Assembly (NCBI GenBank): GCA_039583875.1
Contig: CM077147.1
Coordinates: 162,563,866-162,627,865, forward strand
From: Platanthera guangdongensis
Lineage: Eukaryota; Streptophyta; Magnoliopsida; Asparagales; Orchidaceae
DNA: 64,000 nucleotides
Direction of reading: 5' to 3'
In this document: positions 30,940 to 43,856 of the stretch, piece after piece
Layout: every line of letters begins with the position of its first letter
Numbering within the stretch: position 1 is the stretch's first letter
Position numbers and translations under genes: made by a program
The notes under the pieces: generated by a model
Told to the model about the DNA's origin: nothing
What the model saw: the letters and a program-made list of their open reading frames with translations, nothing else
Database searches by the model: none

Positions 30940-32195
30940 CTGAAACAAGAAAATTAACTCATGAAATAATGTCTCCTTTTCCAAAGCACACGGTATTTTG
31001 TCCCAGTGCCTGTTATAAGCATGCATAAACACATACAATGGAAAGTAAGACGTCTGAGAGTGCAGTTGTTTCATATTGATTAACCATAGGGAAGCCAAGT
31101 TTACTGAAAAAACAATGGAGATCAACGGTTGCAGATGCAGCTTAGAAACCATTTTGTTTCAACGTGTAAATAAAAGGAAGCTTCGTCAACTGAAATGCAT
31201 TCCATTCCATCTCTATTTAAACTAAATATACTCGTAGAAAGAGTTTAATGAACTATACAAAATCAAATAAATGCATAAATATCAAGCTATTAAAGAAAAG
31301 CTAAATTTTTTATTTTAATTGCAGATAATAATGGTATTTTTAAGTCACCAGCAACCAATAATATAGAGGTTAAACTATATAACAATAAAATTCAAAGTAT
31401 AAGGTTAGTAGAAAAAAAATTCAGTCAGAAAAAATAACAAAATATAAACAAATAAAGAACTAAACGTTCTACAATTCTAAGAGCATTTGATTTTAGAAAG
31501 ATAAAAACATATGAGGGTTGTATTAGAATGAGGATGGATATGCGAAAAAGAAATAATAACGACAAACTATAGCTACTATTAAGGACAAAATGCAAATCAC
31601 AAGAGAATAAAAAAATAGTAGCAACATTTTGAAAACAACTTCTATCAACGATGAAGTTGTGCCTGAAGGATCTTGCACTCTAGATGAAAAGCTTATTTCA
31701 TTACTTCAAAGTTGGTAGGGACATGTGAATGAATCTCTAGATTATGCAAGCTCAAGGTGCGGTGTTGGAGAAATGAATCATGTCTAACCTAGGATGATGC
31801 ATGCATGATAGTGATCCAACAATAAATTGCAATTAATATAAAAGCATAAAACCGATGCAAATAACACAAGCCGTATTTAAATAATTGCAAGAACGAGCAA
31901 GTCACGATGTGAAAATGAACAAATCTTGCAAACCACAATTAGTCTCAAAACAAATACACACTAGCATGGATTGACATCCATAAGAATATAGGTAACTGGT
32001 TCATACAACAATGCTGAAAATAAAGAATCAAACAATATGCTTACAAAGGGCCTGTGGAGTTGAACTAAATCATTATTTGGAACATATTGCAAAGACTCGT
32101 TTATTTTCTTGTTCAGGTTGACCCCGTTGTTTATATTATAGAGGGTGTTTCCTTGAAATAATAATAATCTCATTCTCTCTTTTTCTGTCGGACTT
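30940..32195. other. No supported gene
   Basis: AT-rich, intron-like DNA. At about 31645-31720 the plus strand reads STINDEVVPEGSCTLDEKL in one frame before a stop; this is protein-like but too short to call. The last 200 bp may be the end of copia E's 5' LTR (CTCTCTTTTTCTGTCGGAC), whose start is not resolved. Confidence 0.4.
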
Positions 32196-32797
32196 TGGTA
32201 TCATAGGCATGGTATCGGCGGTCTCCTCATACGAATCCGCCCCCTTTGCTTGTGCGGACTCCTCGGGTGAACCGCGTGGTCTCTCTACCTCATATTGCAA
32301 CTCGGGTGATCTCATGTTGTTGCTTCTCCCGCATGGACTCTCCAACTTATCCTATCGTGCGGCCACTTCAGTCACTGTTGCTTCTCCTTGCTGGGGTTCT
32401 CTCCTACGTGTCCTCCGCACACTTTCGTGCGGACTCTCCAGCACCCGTTCGTGCGAACTCTCCCGGAATTGTTGCTTCCCCTTGCTGGGACACTCTTGAA
32501 CATGTGCGTCCATTCTTTCATGCGTCCACTCCATTCCCCCTTTGGGAAGATTCTCCAGGTCCATGGGGAACTCTCCGCCGCACCCTCTTGTGCAGACTCT
32601 CCAGCGATCGTGTGACCTCTTGCCGGCTTTGTGCTCTAACTCACCAGCTTGTGTGGTAACTCAGCTCGTGTGACCTCTCAGCTTATGCAGCCTCTCAGTT
32701 CGTGCGACCTCTTCCAGCCGACTTTGTGCTCTAACTCGTTGGCTTGTGCGGCTTGTGTGGCCTCTTTTGCTTGTGTGTCTCCAACCCTTTCATCATT
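32196..32797 (+). mobile_element. Copia element E: primer site and 5' leader
   Basis: TGGTATCATAGGCA (32196) is a tRNA-Met-type primer site. The leader that follows is CT-rich and repeats GTGCGGACTCTCC-like phrases (about 32249, 32330, 32433, 32455, 32591). Open frames on both strands here are not supported as genes. The gag ATG is at 32798. Confidence 0.6.
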
Positions 32798-33790
32798 ATG
32801 TCTAAATCCTCGGACTCAAGTGTTCAGTCTCCTACTTCAATTATCTTTCCTCCAGGAAGTTATTTCTCACAATCTCATGGTTCCTTCGGTTCTTTCTGGA
32901 TTACAACTATTCCTTCGAATGGAACCAATTATCTTGAGTGGCCTTGTGCGACACAGCATGCTATCCGTAGCCATCAGCTCTATGGATACATCAGCAGGAT
33001 GATTGTTCAGCCTCCCAATACTAATCCAGGTTAGAGAAAGTGGGATGCCGACAATTCCCTTGTTGTCTCGTGGTTGCTTCACTTTATGTCCCCCCAGGTA
33101 TATCGTAGCTACATACTGATGGGTTCAGCCTTTGACATATGGACTCAGGCTCATGAGACATATTCACATCTTGGTAGTTCTACCCAGGTATACGAGCTCA
33201 CTCGGCATCTCCTGAACTCAAATAAGGCACTTCTTCCGTCGATGCTTATTTCTTGGACTTCAAACGCCTCTACCAAGAGTTGGACTACTTTGAGGACTTC
33301 ATTCCCGCTTGCACTGATGATGCCCGAGCTTTAAAAATCAAGAAAGACCGTTATCGGCTCCGTGTTTTCCTCATGGGTTTTAATATGGAGTTCGCACAGT
33401 GCGAACTCATGTTTTGAATTGGCAACTCTTTCCCTCTTTTCGGGAAGCGTTAAGTAAGATTTTAGGGGATGAAGATCGTCGTTGTTCTCTAAACTCCGAT
33501 CATGGCTCCAATCGCTTCACCCTTGTTGGCATCTTCACTCTACTACTTCCTCTTTCTCTCAAGTTGTGCAATTATTGTGGCAAACTGGGTGGGTCATGCC
33601 CTGCCATCCCCAACCTCATCTTGTTCCCTCGCATAAAGGCTCATGTGGTCATGGTCCCTCTCTCCATCCCAATCATTCTTCAACTGCTCAAACTACCGAA
33701 GCTGCTCTTGATCGGCTTTGTTGGAAATATTGTCCCCAAGATTCCTGATTTGAAGAAGAGCTCAAGATGACAATAAACATTTTTTATTTG
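32798..33790 (+). pseudogene. gag: Copia element E gag (broken)
   Basis: It starts MSKSSDSSVQSPTS. A copia-type capsid region follows with GTNYLEWPCATQHAIRSHQL and YGYISRMI. After a stop it continues VYRSYILMGSAFDIWTQAHE and later a relic CCHC knuckle (CNYCGKLG then MPCHP in another frame). Frameshifts and stops are numerous. The 3' end gives way to Element D's LTR near 33797. A 3' relative of the last 120 bp occurs again at 63120, where protease sequence follows. Confidence 0.75.
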
Positions 33791-34016
33791 ATGGTTGTTA
33801 AAGTTTTGGTGTGACGGGTATAACTTAATTGCATGGCTAATGTATGATTACACACTTGGTCACCTAAATAGCATTTTGCCCTTGTAATCCCTCAAGAAGC
33901 AAAATTCATGTTGATCTTTGTACTAATCATATATTAGACATGTCACTATCAATGGGAAAAGTCGCCAAGGACAAAAGGAATCAGAGGCAGAAACAAAAAA
34001 TTAGTTAAGGAAAAAT

Positions 34017-34229
34017 TTGACTACATATATTTCATTACTAAGTAAAAATTTGACTGCGTCGACTTCACGGTTAAGGAAAAATTTGACTGCATCGAGTTCA
34101 TTACAAAGGAAAATTCGACTGCATCGACTTCACGGCTAAGGAAAAGTTCGACCGCATCGATTGCATCGAAGAGAAAAAGATCGACTGCATCGACTGCATC
34201 AAAGGGAAAAATTCGACTGCATCGAATAC
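34017..34229. repeat. TTCGACTGCATCGA array in Element D LTR
   Basis: Eight or so units of AATTTGACTGCATCGA / TTCGACTGCATCGACTTC, about 25-45 bp apart. It has the same place and TCGA core as the arrays of Elements A and B but a different full sequence. Confidence 0.8.
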
Positions 34230-34775
34230 ACGGTGACAAAATGTTTTTTGCAGGGTGAAATGGTCAGGAGTTTCCTTATATAACTTCTATGTGTTTTAAG
34301 TTGACCATACATATTTAATGAGGGTCATTTGACATTGTCTATGGCATCATGTCATGGTCACATGGATAAATTTTCTCCAGCTTGACACGTGGCACAACGA
34401 TTAGGTCCTTGATTTAAGGCGCAGATTATGCAGATAATTTAAACCAGATTGACTAACGAAATTTGCAGCATAAAGTCAGGGATTGCTAGCAAGGAGAATT
34501 ATTCTCATTCATTGGAGAATATTTTCAAGATTTCAAAATCATTCCTTAGTCAGATTTTGACAGCCATTGAATATTCTATTTCAAGGTTGTTTCCTAAAGT
34601 GTCTGCTAACCGTTTGATAATTTCCGGCCTGAATAATACTTATTCTGTAAATCTACCTTAAGCTAATTTAAAATAGCCGCTTGAGGTTTCCTAATGAGGA
34701 ATTTGTCTAAGGAGGATTAAATAGCCGTTGGAGAATTGTAATTCAATCTTTGTTCTTCCTGTCGGCCAAGTCAAG

Positions 34776-34783
34776 TATAAAAG
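34776..34783 (+). promoter_or_regulatory. TATA box of Element D LTR
   Basis: TATAAAAG in the context CAAGTATAAAAGAGGG, downstream of the motif array and about 740 bp before the LTR end. Confidence 0.5.
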
Positions 34784-35517
34784 AGGGATTTAGAGATTTG
34801 AGAAGAAGTTTTTTTTGAAGTTCTAGCCTTTGAAAAATATTTTCAAGCACTCAGTATTCAGAGCGATCTTTCACACCTAATACTTCTAAGTTCTATGAAA
34901 GATTTGAACAGTGGTTAACCTTCAACAAGAACTCATCTTCAACCTGCAAGTACAGAGAAAGATTCTTCATCTTCTTCAACAATATCTTTTCTGAAGAATC
35001 CTTTTTCTAATACAAGTTCTCTTGATCAAGTCAGCCTTCCCAAAAAGATATTTTTAGTGTTGATCAAGACAAGGAAGAAGAAGCTCGTTGTGTGCTTTTA
35101 CTTGAAGACTTAGGCTCTCAGATCTGAGTTTGTAAGGATTGAGAAAAGCCTGAGTTTGTAGGGCTTGAGGAAAGCCCGAGTCTGTAGAGCTTGTGTTGGA
35201 GTCTGAGGTGTAGGACATGTGTGAAGGTCTGAGGTAGAGAACTTGTGTTCCTGAGATTGTAAGATCTGAGGATCTGAGAAAAAAATTTGGAGTTTGGTCT
35301 AAGCCAGCTCTCTGCTATATAAGCGTAGAGGGAAAGTGGAGGTACCCATTTTTGGGGAACCACTATAAATCCTTATGTGGTGCGTACTGTGTCGTGTTTA
35401 TTACTGTGATTTGTTTTCTCATTGTGCTCTAAAAGAAAAAACTCAAAAAATCTTAAAAGTAAGTAAATCACTTATTTACCCCCCTCTAGGTGAGTATAGC
35501 AACTCTTAACTTTCAAG

Positions 35518-35533
35518 TGGTATCAGAGGCAGG
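35518..35533 (+). promoter_or_regulatory. Element D primer-binding site
   Basis: TGGTATCAGAGGCAGG, two bases after the LTR end; initiator-methionine tRNA type. Confidence 0.88.
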
Positions 35534-35593
35534 TTATTCAAAAAGACTTAACAACTGAACAAGATTTTCAAGGGTTGAAAAATTGAAAGCACA

Positions 35594-37834
35594 ATGTGCT
35601 CTGAAGAAAGTTACAAAGAACTTAACTTCATGAAACTTCATATCTGTAGCAAGAAGAACTTTGAAATTTGGAAGCAGAGAGTTAAACTCTTTATGGATCT
35701 GATCCCAGAATATTTGTTACCGTTAAAGAAGGACCCTATGTCCCAATGAGTATCTCTGCAATAAATGCAAACCTGAAATTTCCCAAGAAACTTTCAGAGA
35801 TGAACAAAGATTAAGTCATATTGGCTACCATGGACAAAAAAGCAAAGAACATCATTGTTAGTGTCATTGATGACTCTACCTTCCAAAATCTCATTCACTG
35901 CAAGACTGCCAAGGAAATGTGAGAGACTTTGATTGTTTATATGGAAGGGACTAAAGAGGTTAGAGATGACAGAAAATCTCTTTTGAATCAGGAATATGAA
36001 GCCTTCAGACATGAGAAGGGCAGCCTTTCTGACTGTTATGAAAATTTCTTCAGAATTGTAAATGATCTAAGAAATTATGGAAGAACATTCTCAAACTATG
36101 AATTAAATGACAAATTTCCAAGATTCTTGCACAAGAAATGAGAAGTTAAGATTGTTGTCATCAGAGAGATGGGAAACATGAGAAACCTTGAGCCCCAAAA
36201 TCTATTTGAGAAACTGTTGTCCCATGAGCTTCACCTTAACACAAGGAAAAATGAAGGGCATAGCAAGGAAAGATCCATGGCTCTGAAAGTTGATAGCTCC
36301 AACAGAGACAAGGAGAATGCCTCACCTTCCCCAAGCAAAGCAGCAGTATCAGAAGAGTCTGAACCAAGCACTTCTGGGGAAGAGATGTCTGATGGTGAAT
36401 TGGCCTTATTCACAAGGAAATTCAAGAAGATGTTGAGTAGGAGGAAGCATTGGAACAATCTCAAATCCTCCTCATCCAACTCTAGAAGGCACAATCAGAG
36501 CTCTGAAAAATTCAGAAAGGACCCCAAGGGGGACAGCTATGCTTCTAAACAGAACAAACAGTTTAATGCTGATATTGTTTGTTATTGTTGTAATAGGTTT
36601 GGGCATGTCAGTGTTGACTGTCTAATTAAAAGAAAAGATAGAAAAGGGCATAAGGAAGATAAGCACCAGAAAGGTAAGAAGGCTGAAAAGAGCCTCTTGG
36701 CCAAGAAGGAAAGAACCTGGAGTGATAGTGACACAAGCAGCTCTGAATCAGAAAATGAAGAAGCCTATGCAGGGCTGACTGCACTGTCTGAAGATTTAAC
36801 ACATGTTGCCCCACTATCATCTTCGAATAGTGATGTTGAAGAAGAGGAAGAGAGTTATGGACTAATGGCTCTGAATGTTAGGGAGGATCAGGATGACTCT
36901 CATCCTGGTGAGGTAAAGCCTAAACTTGCCTTGTCAAATTCAGGTTATGAAATTGGTGTTGAATCGGAGGTCATCTCACCATCTGGAAATGAGGACTCTG
37001 AACCAGAGAAGACCTTTGATGAAATAGTGGAGAAGTATGGTGCCCTCCATGAGGCATTGGGAAAAAGCAGGAAGCTTGCTAAGAAGCAAGCTAAAGATCT
37101 TGAGCTCAACAGGCCTCTAAAGGCTCAGCTTGGTGTCTATGCTTCGTCAAGTGGCATTTTAAACTTCATGTTCAAAAAGAAAGAATCATTAAGAAGAAGA
37201 ATAGGAGGAGAACCAAGGCTAAAGGGAAGGCACCCATGCAACCCATTAGCATCAAAAAGGTTCTCTTAGACTTAAATAGCTATGACCTAAAAAGTGTCTA
37301 GGGACACTGGAAAAATGGATGTTCCACTAGTGGAACTAAAGATGTGTACTGTGGGAAGAGTGTCCTCAATGCAGCTCATGAGGAAGTTGAGATGAAAGAT
37401 CATGGCCCCTTTGTGTTTGATATCAACAGTAGCACCAAAGGTAAGGGCAATGGTTCTAAAAGAAGAAATGCATTGAAAGGCAAGGCTGTGGTTGTGGATC
37501 TCAAGTCACCACCAGCACAACACAACAAGCTATGCAAAGATTCACATGAATTCTCTTACAGACACTCCTTTGATCCCAAAAAGACTCATCCAAATCCTGA
37601 TGTAAGCTCCAAGAGAAGGTACAACAAATTTGAGTGTTGGTGTTGTGGAAAGGTTGGACATTTTGTTATTGATTGTTAGTTCAACCCAACTGTCCCTAGA
37701 GCACTCCCTGGCAGACCAGTACCCAGGCTTGGACAATTCTACAATGCACCTCTACCAGGTCTAAAGTCAAGGCAAGGTGTTAATGCTAACAAGTATCTAG
37801 AACCCAACAAGATTTGGGCACCTAAGAAAAAGTA
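35594..37834 (+). pseudogene. gag: Element D gag (broken)
   Basis: It begins MCSEESYKELNFMKLHICSK near 35594 with early stops. The best frame, 36169-37269, holds an intact zinc knuckle CYCCNRFGHVSVDC (about 36580-36621). An acidic Ser/Asp/Glu-rich stretch and a coiled-coil-like lysine-rich C-terminus follow. A second knuckle, CWCCGKVGHFVIDC, lies at 37636-37677. The frame ends WAPKKK and TAA (37832-37834), followed by TTTCTTTTGCAG and, in the same frame, the protease. Two CCHC knuckles distinguish it from A and B, where only one is seen. Confidence 0.88.
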
Positions 37835-40800
37835 ATTTCTTTTGCAGGGATGCCCAAGGGCCAACCAAACTTCTATTTGGGACTTGGACAGTGAATGTTC
37901 CAGACATATGACTGGAACAAAAAAGGCCTTCTGACAGACTACTCTTCAGTTGAAGAAGGACCCAAAGTCATTTTTGAAGGTTCTGACAGAGGGAAAACTA
38001 AAAGATATGATAAGATTTTCAATGACATAGTCATCATCTCAAGGATAAATTATGTTGAAGGATTGCTACACAATCTGATAAGCATAAATCAACTACGTGA
38101 TTTTGGTTGTCATTGTCTTCTACAAGGATAAGTGTCAGATTAAAAAGTCTGAAGAGACCATACGAACTGACACTAGTAGTGAAAATATTTATTGTTTAAA
38201 TTTCATTTGTATCAATTCTGACTCTTCTATGTCTCATAGCTGAGAATAGAACATTATTCTGTGTACAATGATACAAGAGGCTGAAACACCTCAACTATAA
38301 GACAATCAATAAGCCGCTCTCAAAAAAATCTAGTTAGAGTTGGCCTACAGTGAAAATGTGTCCAAAAAAGCCTCTGTCATGCATGTCAAAGGGGCAAGCA
38401 AACCAAGGGCTCATTAAAATACATTGGGGTTAAGGACTCCACTAGGTGTTTATACCTGCTGCACATCAACTTGTTTGGTCATATGTCAATTCATAGCTTA
38501 GGAGGAAAGATATACACCTTTGTGATTGTTGATGATTACTCTAGGTTTACTTGGATGTTCTTCCTCAAACAAAAGTCAGATCCCCTGGAAACTTTTACCA
38601 GTTTTGTCAAGCAAATTCAGAATGAAATAGGTAGTTCTATAGACAAGATCAGGAGTGATCATGAGACTGAATTTCAATCTGGTATTATGACCAAATTGTG
38701 TGAATGCTTAGTTATCTTTCAGGAGTTTTTCTCTCTCAGAACTCCATAACAAAATGGAGTTGCAGAAAGAATGAATAGACCCTAATTGAAGCTTGTAGAA
38801 CCATATTGAGTGACTCCTCGCTCCCAGAATACTTTTGGGTTGAGGCTGTCAACACAGCTTGCCATGTTTAGAACAGGGCTTTAATCAACAAGACTTGCAA
38901 TAAGACTTCCTATGAGCTTGTGAATGGCAGAAAACCAATCTTGGCCTACTTCAAAATCTTTAGAAGTGATATGTATTAAACAATGTGAAGCATTTTCTGA
39001 CCAAGTTTGTTGAGAAAGCTTATGAGGAGATTTTTATTGAATATAGCTCTCGCAGTAGAGCCTACAGAATATTTAACAAAAATAATAGAGTTGTAGAAGA
39101 GTCCACTCATAAAGTGTTTGATGAGACCAGTCTGATCTATAAGTGTTGGTATAGTTCTTCTAGTGTTGCGGGTATAGAGACAAGATTAGAAAAAGCAACC
39201 ATCAATGAACATATGAAAGAAGCTGAACTAACCACACCAAATGAACTGATCAAGGATGGAAGCAACTCCAATACAGATGAAACTGAAGCTGCTGAAAGGA
39301 CAAAGCTACCTGCAACCCAGTCTTAACCTGAAGAATAGGAGAATGCAGATTTGGTGTCAATTGCTACAAGGCATCTAAAGGACCACCATCAAACTCAAAT
39401 TATTGGTGATCTGGATTTTGGAGTACAGACCAGAAGCAGGGCTATGAATGAAGTGCTTCACCTGAGCTTTCTCTCTCAGGTAGAGCAAAAGAAGTTTGAG
39501 GAGGGAAACACAGATCCTTCCTGGATATTGGTTATGCAAGAAGAGCTAGAACAATTCAAGAGATATAAGGTCTAGAAGTTGGTCTATAGGTCTCTCAACC
39601 ACAATGTCATAGGGACAAAGTGGGTGTTCAGGAACAAGAAGGATGAGCAAGCAGTAATTGTAAAGAACAAGGCAATGTTGGTAGCAAAAGGATGCAGACA
39701 AGAATAAGGAATAGACTTTGACGAGACTTTTGCACCAGTGACAAGATTGGAAGTCATAAGGTTATTTCTAACAGATACAGCTCACAAAAGATTCAAAGAT
39801 TACCAAATAGATGTGAAGTATGTCTTTCTTAATGGAGATCTAAAAGAGAAAGTATATGTAAAACAATCTCCAGATTTTGTAAATTCATCTCATCCAACTC
39901 ATGTCTATTATTTGAGAAAGGTTTTGTATGGTCTCAAGCAGACGCCTAGAGCCCAGTATGAGACCTTATCAAATTTCCTTTTTGAAAACAAATTTTCAAC
40001 GGCAAAGATAAACAATACAATATTTCTAAGTGAAATTAAAGATAAGATTTTGCTCGTGCAAATGTATGTTGATGACATCATTTTTGGATCTACATATGAT
40101 AATCTTTACAAAACGTTTGTCAAACTTATGCAAGAAAAGTTTGAAATGAGCAACATGACAGAGCTTAAATACTTCCTAGGGATCCAAGTAAAGCAATTTG
40201 AAGATAAAATTTTCATCTCACCGACCAAGTTCACAAAATAGCTTATAAAGAAGTTTGTAATGCAGAATGCAACTTCTATGAGGACACCAATGAGCTCCAA
40301 TATATCTCTATATAAGGATGAAAAAGAGAAACTCTTTAATGAAACCATATATAAATATATTATTTGGTCAATGCTCTACCTTACTACCACAAGTCCAAAC
40401 ATCATGTTCTCCACATGTGTTTGTGCTAGGTACCAACTGAACCCTAAGGAATGTCATTATACCTTTGTCAAGATGATTCTAAGATACGTTAGGGGTACAC
40501 ATAATCTTGGCTTATGGTACTATAGAAGTAATGATTTTGAGCTAACAGGTTTTTCAGATGCAGACTTTGGAGGATGCAAAGAAAAGATAGGAAAAGCACT
40601 GCAGGAACATGTTAGTTCTGTGGAAGAAGGCTTATTTCCTGGAACAGTAAGAAGCAGACAAGTGTAGTCATATCCACAGCAGAGTCAGAGTATATTTCAG
40701 CTGGAAGCAGCTGTGCTCAAATGCTTTGGATACAACATCAACTTCAAGACTACAACATTCAGCTAAGTAGAGCACCTTTATTCTGTGACTCATCTAATGC

Positions 40801-41008
40801 AATCTCAATTGCTAAAAATCTTATGTCTCACAGCAGGACCAAACACATTTAGATAAGGTATCACTTCATCAGAAAACATGTAGAAAAAGAAGATATTTGT
40901 CTTAGGTTTGTCGTCAATGACAAGCAATTAGCAAACATCTTCACTAAGCCTCGGGATGAAGAGAAGTTCAATTATTTTAAAATTGAACTAGGCACGTTAA
41001 ATAATGAA
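37835..41008 (+). pseudogene. pol: Element D pol: protease, integrase, RT, RNase H (broken)
   Basis: The protease site reads LDSECSRHMTG, with E replacing the expected glycine, so the active site is altered. The integrase block (38471-38749) has DYSRFTWMFFL and RSDHETEFQS. RT (39738-40241) has [13 protein letters not shown] and an intact [10 protein letters not shown]. RNase H (40540-40960) has FSDADFGG and DSSNAIS-like regions and ends in LGTLNNE. At least ten stops or frameshifts are visible. Copia domain order is normal. Confidence 0.9.
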
Positions 41009-41053
41009 TGATTTTAATACCTAGTCTCTACACTAGATGAGTTCTGTAGTATG

Positions 41054-41746
41054 TAAGGGTGCAACTCGGATCGGTTCGGTTCCACATAGAACCAAGAACC
41101 GACCCGTATAGGTTCCAAATTTTTGGAACCGGAACCGACTCACGGTTCTAAATTATGGAACCGGATCCGAACCGTTTGGTTCGGGTCGGTTCTTGTTCGG
41201 TTCTCGGTTCTTGAACATCTAGACATTTCAACAATAGATGAGGTTTTAACTTTCAACTCCAGAAAACATTCCTGACTGTGTATCCTCCAATTGCAGTAAA
41301 CAATAGGCCAAGAAAAATTACTCACAAGAAGCTAACAAATCTAAAACTAATAGTAAACAATAGGCCAAGAAATCGGGAGGGAACAGAACTCAGAAATGCG
41401 AGGGTTTGGGCGGCTGATGTCTTAATAGTAAATAACTAATATTAATTATTAAGTTATAGTATATATTATATTATTAAGATTAACATTAAATGTTAGATTC
41501 AAGAATCGACTGAAGTGCTGGACCTTTAATCCTTTATATCAAATTATTAATTATTAAGATTAAATACTAACTCGGGTCGGTTCTCAGGTACCTGACTGTA
41601 GGAACCAAGAACCGACCCGAACCCCCGGTTCTCATATTCTATGGATCCAGACCCGAACCGATCAACATAGGAACCGACCCGAACCGTCCAATTCGGTTCG
41701 GTTTCGATTCGGTTCTCGATTCTTCGGTTCCTTTTGCACAGGCCTA
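41054..41746. mobile_element. hAT-type MITE with GGTTCGGTTC subterminal repeats, inside Element D
   Basis: 693 bp with an exact 8-bp duplication GTAGTATG (41046-41053 and 41747-41754). Ends are TAAGGGTGCAA and, inward from the right, TAGGCCTGTGCAA. Both arms are packed with CGGTTCGGTTCC / GGAACCGACCCG units around an AT-rich core (41220-41560). No transposase. It lies between D's pol and ORF3. Confidence 0.93.
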
Positions 41747-41754
41747 GTAGTATG

Positions 41755-42115
41755 CAAATAGAATCCTTGGGTTCTTTTATTATCATTATTATGTGGCTTG
41801 CCAGAAGTATCTAAGGTACTAACCAAGATGCAGGAAAAAAGGCAAATCAAAAAGGAAGAAGATGGAATCTGAGAGAAATCGGTACAGAATTTCAAAATTT
41901 AAATCAAAACGACAACGACACATTATTTATGCATATTTTATTCCTTAAATAGGTACGCACCGTTTGAAATTCCTTTTAAATTAATAAAATTAGAAATAAC
42001 GGGAACCTTAGGTTGAATAAGCCCTAAAACCCCAAACGTCGGTACCTTTGTTCTCGCACTCCCGCTCCTGTCTCGACAGAGAAAATTCCTTCTCCTTCAA
42101 ACCCTGGTTTCGTCA
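41755..42115. other. Element D pol-ORF3 spacer
   Basis: About 360 bp of AT-rich then CT-rich sequence. Unlike A and B, no TCGACGA array and no TTTGCAG acceptor is seen just before the ORF3 ATG (the context is CCTGGTTTCGTCAATGG). Confidence 0.5.
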
Positions 42116-43511
42116 ATGGCGCCGAAGGAGAGCTCGTCAGAGGAAATCAACACTGAAAGCGAAGTCGTAAGGGGCGGCTTCAGGACTTGTTCGGAAGAAA
42201 TTCAAAATGTGATATTCCTCCTAAGCGTGGTGGGCTTAGAGAGAGTCCTATCAGAACCAACCAGGATTATTCCAACAGCGGTAGAAGAGTTCTTTCAGAA
42301 TGCAAAAGTTAGTAGCTCTGGGTCAAACATCAAAACTGCAGTACTCAATCACTGTCTGTGAGTCACGACAAGAAGAATAAGTCGTCATCTGGAACTTCCT
42401 ACCCTTCAAGACGGTGAAGAAGAAGAAGAGATTACTAAGGAAGACACTGCAGCAGCCCTATCATGGTGTGATTACTCTGAAAAATAATACGACTCACTGG
42501 AGAAAAGCGACATGAATTCTCCAGGTAAACTATTGGCAGATATAATAGGAAGAGCTCTATTATGCAAACCTGGATCCCATGATAAGAATTTTCAAGGATA
42601 CATTTAAAATTATGATTGTTGATATTCTAACAAGGAAACCTGATTGGAGTAACTTCATTCTAAAAAGACTGAAAAAAATACATGGTTGCCCCCAATATGG
42701 GGAGAATTGTTTCTCTTTATCTGTTAAAGAGCCTAGGAGATAGGCTGGATGAAACACCAGAAGTCCATCTCCATTACCTTAAAAAGATGGACTACATAAC
42801 TCTAGAAAGATGAGATAAGCCCTTTCCCAACCAAGAGAAGGAAGGAGCAACCACGCCCTCCCAAGGAGAGAAGCAGAAAGAAAAGAAGAAGTCTGAGAGA
42901 AGACCCACGGGACAAGTGGCTGCAAAGAGGAGAAAATTGAGGAAAGCTCATCAAGTTGGAAGCTCTCATCATACCCCCAGTCATGTTAAGGGGGAGCAGA
43001 CGAGGGACCATCACCCTGATCTCTGTGAGAAAATGACTGCTGGAGATCTTGAAAGCACTGCCCCCATGGACGAATCTAGGGGAGTGGCTGGTCGGGAAAG
43101 ACTTGAGCTAGCAGAAGTTCACCAGGAACTTGCTCCTCAATTCCCAGCTACTGAGGTACAGGAAGCCTCCACACTTCCCAGTTCACACAAAAGTGATGGA
43201 AGAAGAGAGACATTCATCTTTATTCCTTCAAGGTACCGATGAGGGGGAACCTGCACCTGAGGTTTCTGCCCAAGAAACTGAAGCAATTGCACCTTAGTCT
43301 TGATGACTCGGGCTAAGGAAAAGCTGCTCGGGAAGATGTTGAAAAAGTAATCAGCAAAGTACTGGCCTTCACAGCAAAGGTACCTATTGGTGCAAAAAGT
43401 TCTGCTAGATTCACTCCCATAGGCAATGATATTATGCTATGGAAAGGGAAAAGTGTGCTTGAAGATCAAGACACGGACATAGGCACCCCAAAGAAATTTA
43501 CTCTCGATTAT
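42116..43511 (+). pseudogene. Element D ORF3, 5' part (broken)
   Basis: It starts MAPKESSSEEINTESEVV at 42116. A domain with GGFRTCSEEIQNVIF and AVEEFFQNAKVSSSGSNIK follows, and then after stops LLADIIGRALLCKPGSHD. The last matches LADVVGKVLLAKHSAHD of B's ORF3 in position and pattern, so this is the same third-ORF family. Many stops follow. It is cut at 43511 by Element C and resumes at 61058 after the ATTAT duplication. Confidence 0.75.
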
Positions 43512-43828
43512 TGTTACGCCCCCGAACATGACTCAATTCTTTGGGCGTACATATGCTCGCAGGCGGAAGACGACGACAGGTTGCAACGGGGCTGAACCAT
43601 CTGGTTCAGTCCCCACTATCTAAAGCCGGCAGATTGGGGTTGAACCCACCCTGTTCAGCCCCGTGGGAGTGGTCGGTCGGCCCCTCTTGGGCCCGGGTAT
43701 ATTTATACCAGGGGGCTCTCTCTTTTGGGGGCATTTAAAAATATCCAAGGTATTTCTCTCCTCCTTCTCAAACACTAAATTCTCTCTAGTTCTTTCTTAG
43801 TCTCTTCCTCTCTAGTTCTCTCCTAACA
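43512..43828 (+). repeat. Element C 5' LTR
   Basis: 317 bp, with a TATA-like GGGTATATTTATACC near 43696 and CT-rich downstream sequence (CTCTCTAGTTC repeated). The left target copy ATTAT precedes it. Confidence 0.92.
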
Positions 43829-43830
43829 TT

Positions 43831-43844
43831 TGGTATCAGAGGAT
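43831..43844 (+). promoter_or_regulatory. Element C primer-binding site
   Basis: TGGTATCAGAGGAT, two bases after the LTR; initiator-methionine tRNA type. Confidence 0.85.
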
Positions 43845-43856
43845 TCGTCCTCCACC

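Larger units (their letters stand above)
33797..35515 (+). repeat. Element D 5' LTR
   Basis: It ends TTAACTTTCA directly before the primer site; the start TGTTAAAG is the best TG but cannot be checked because the 3' copy is absent. It includes a TCGACTGCATCGA array (34017-34229) and a TATA box at 34776. Confidence 0.7.
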
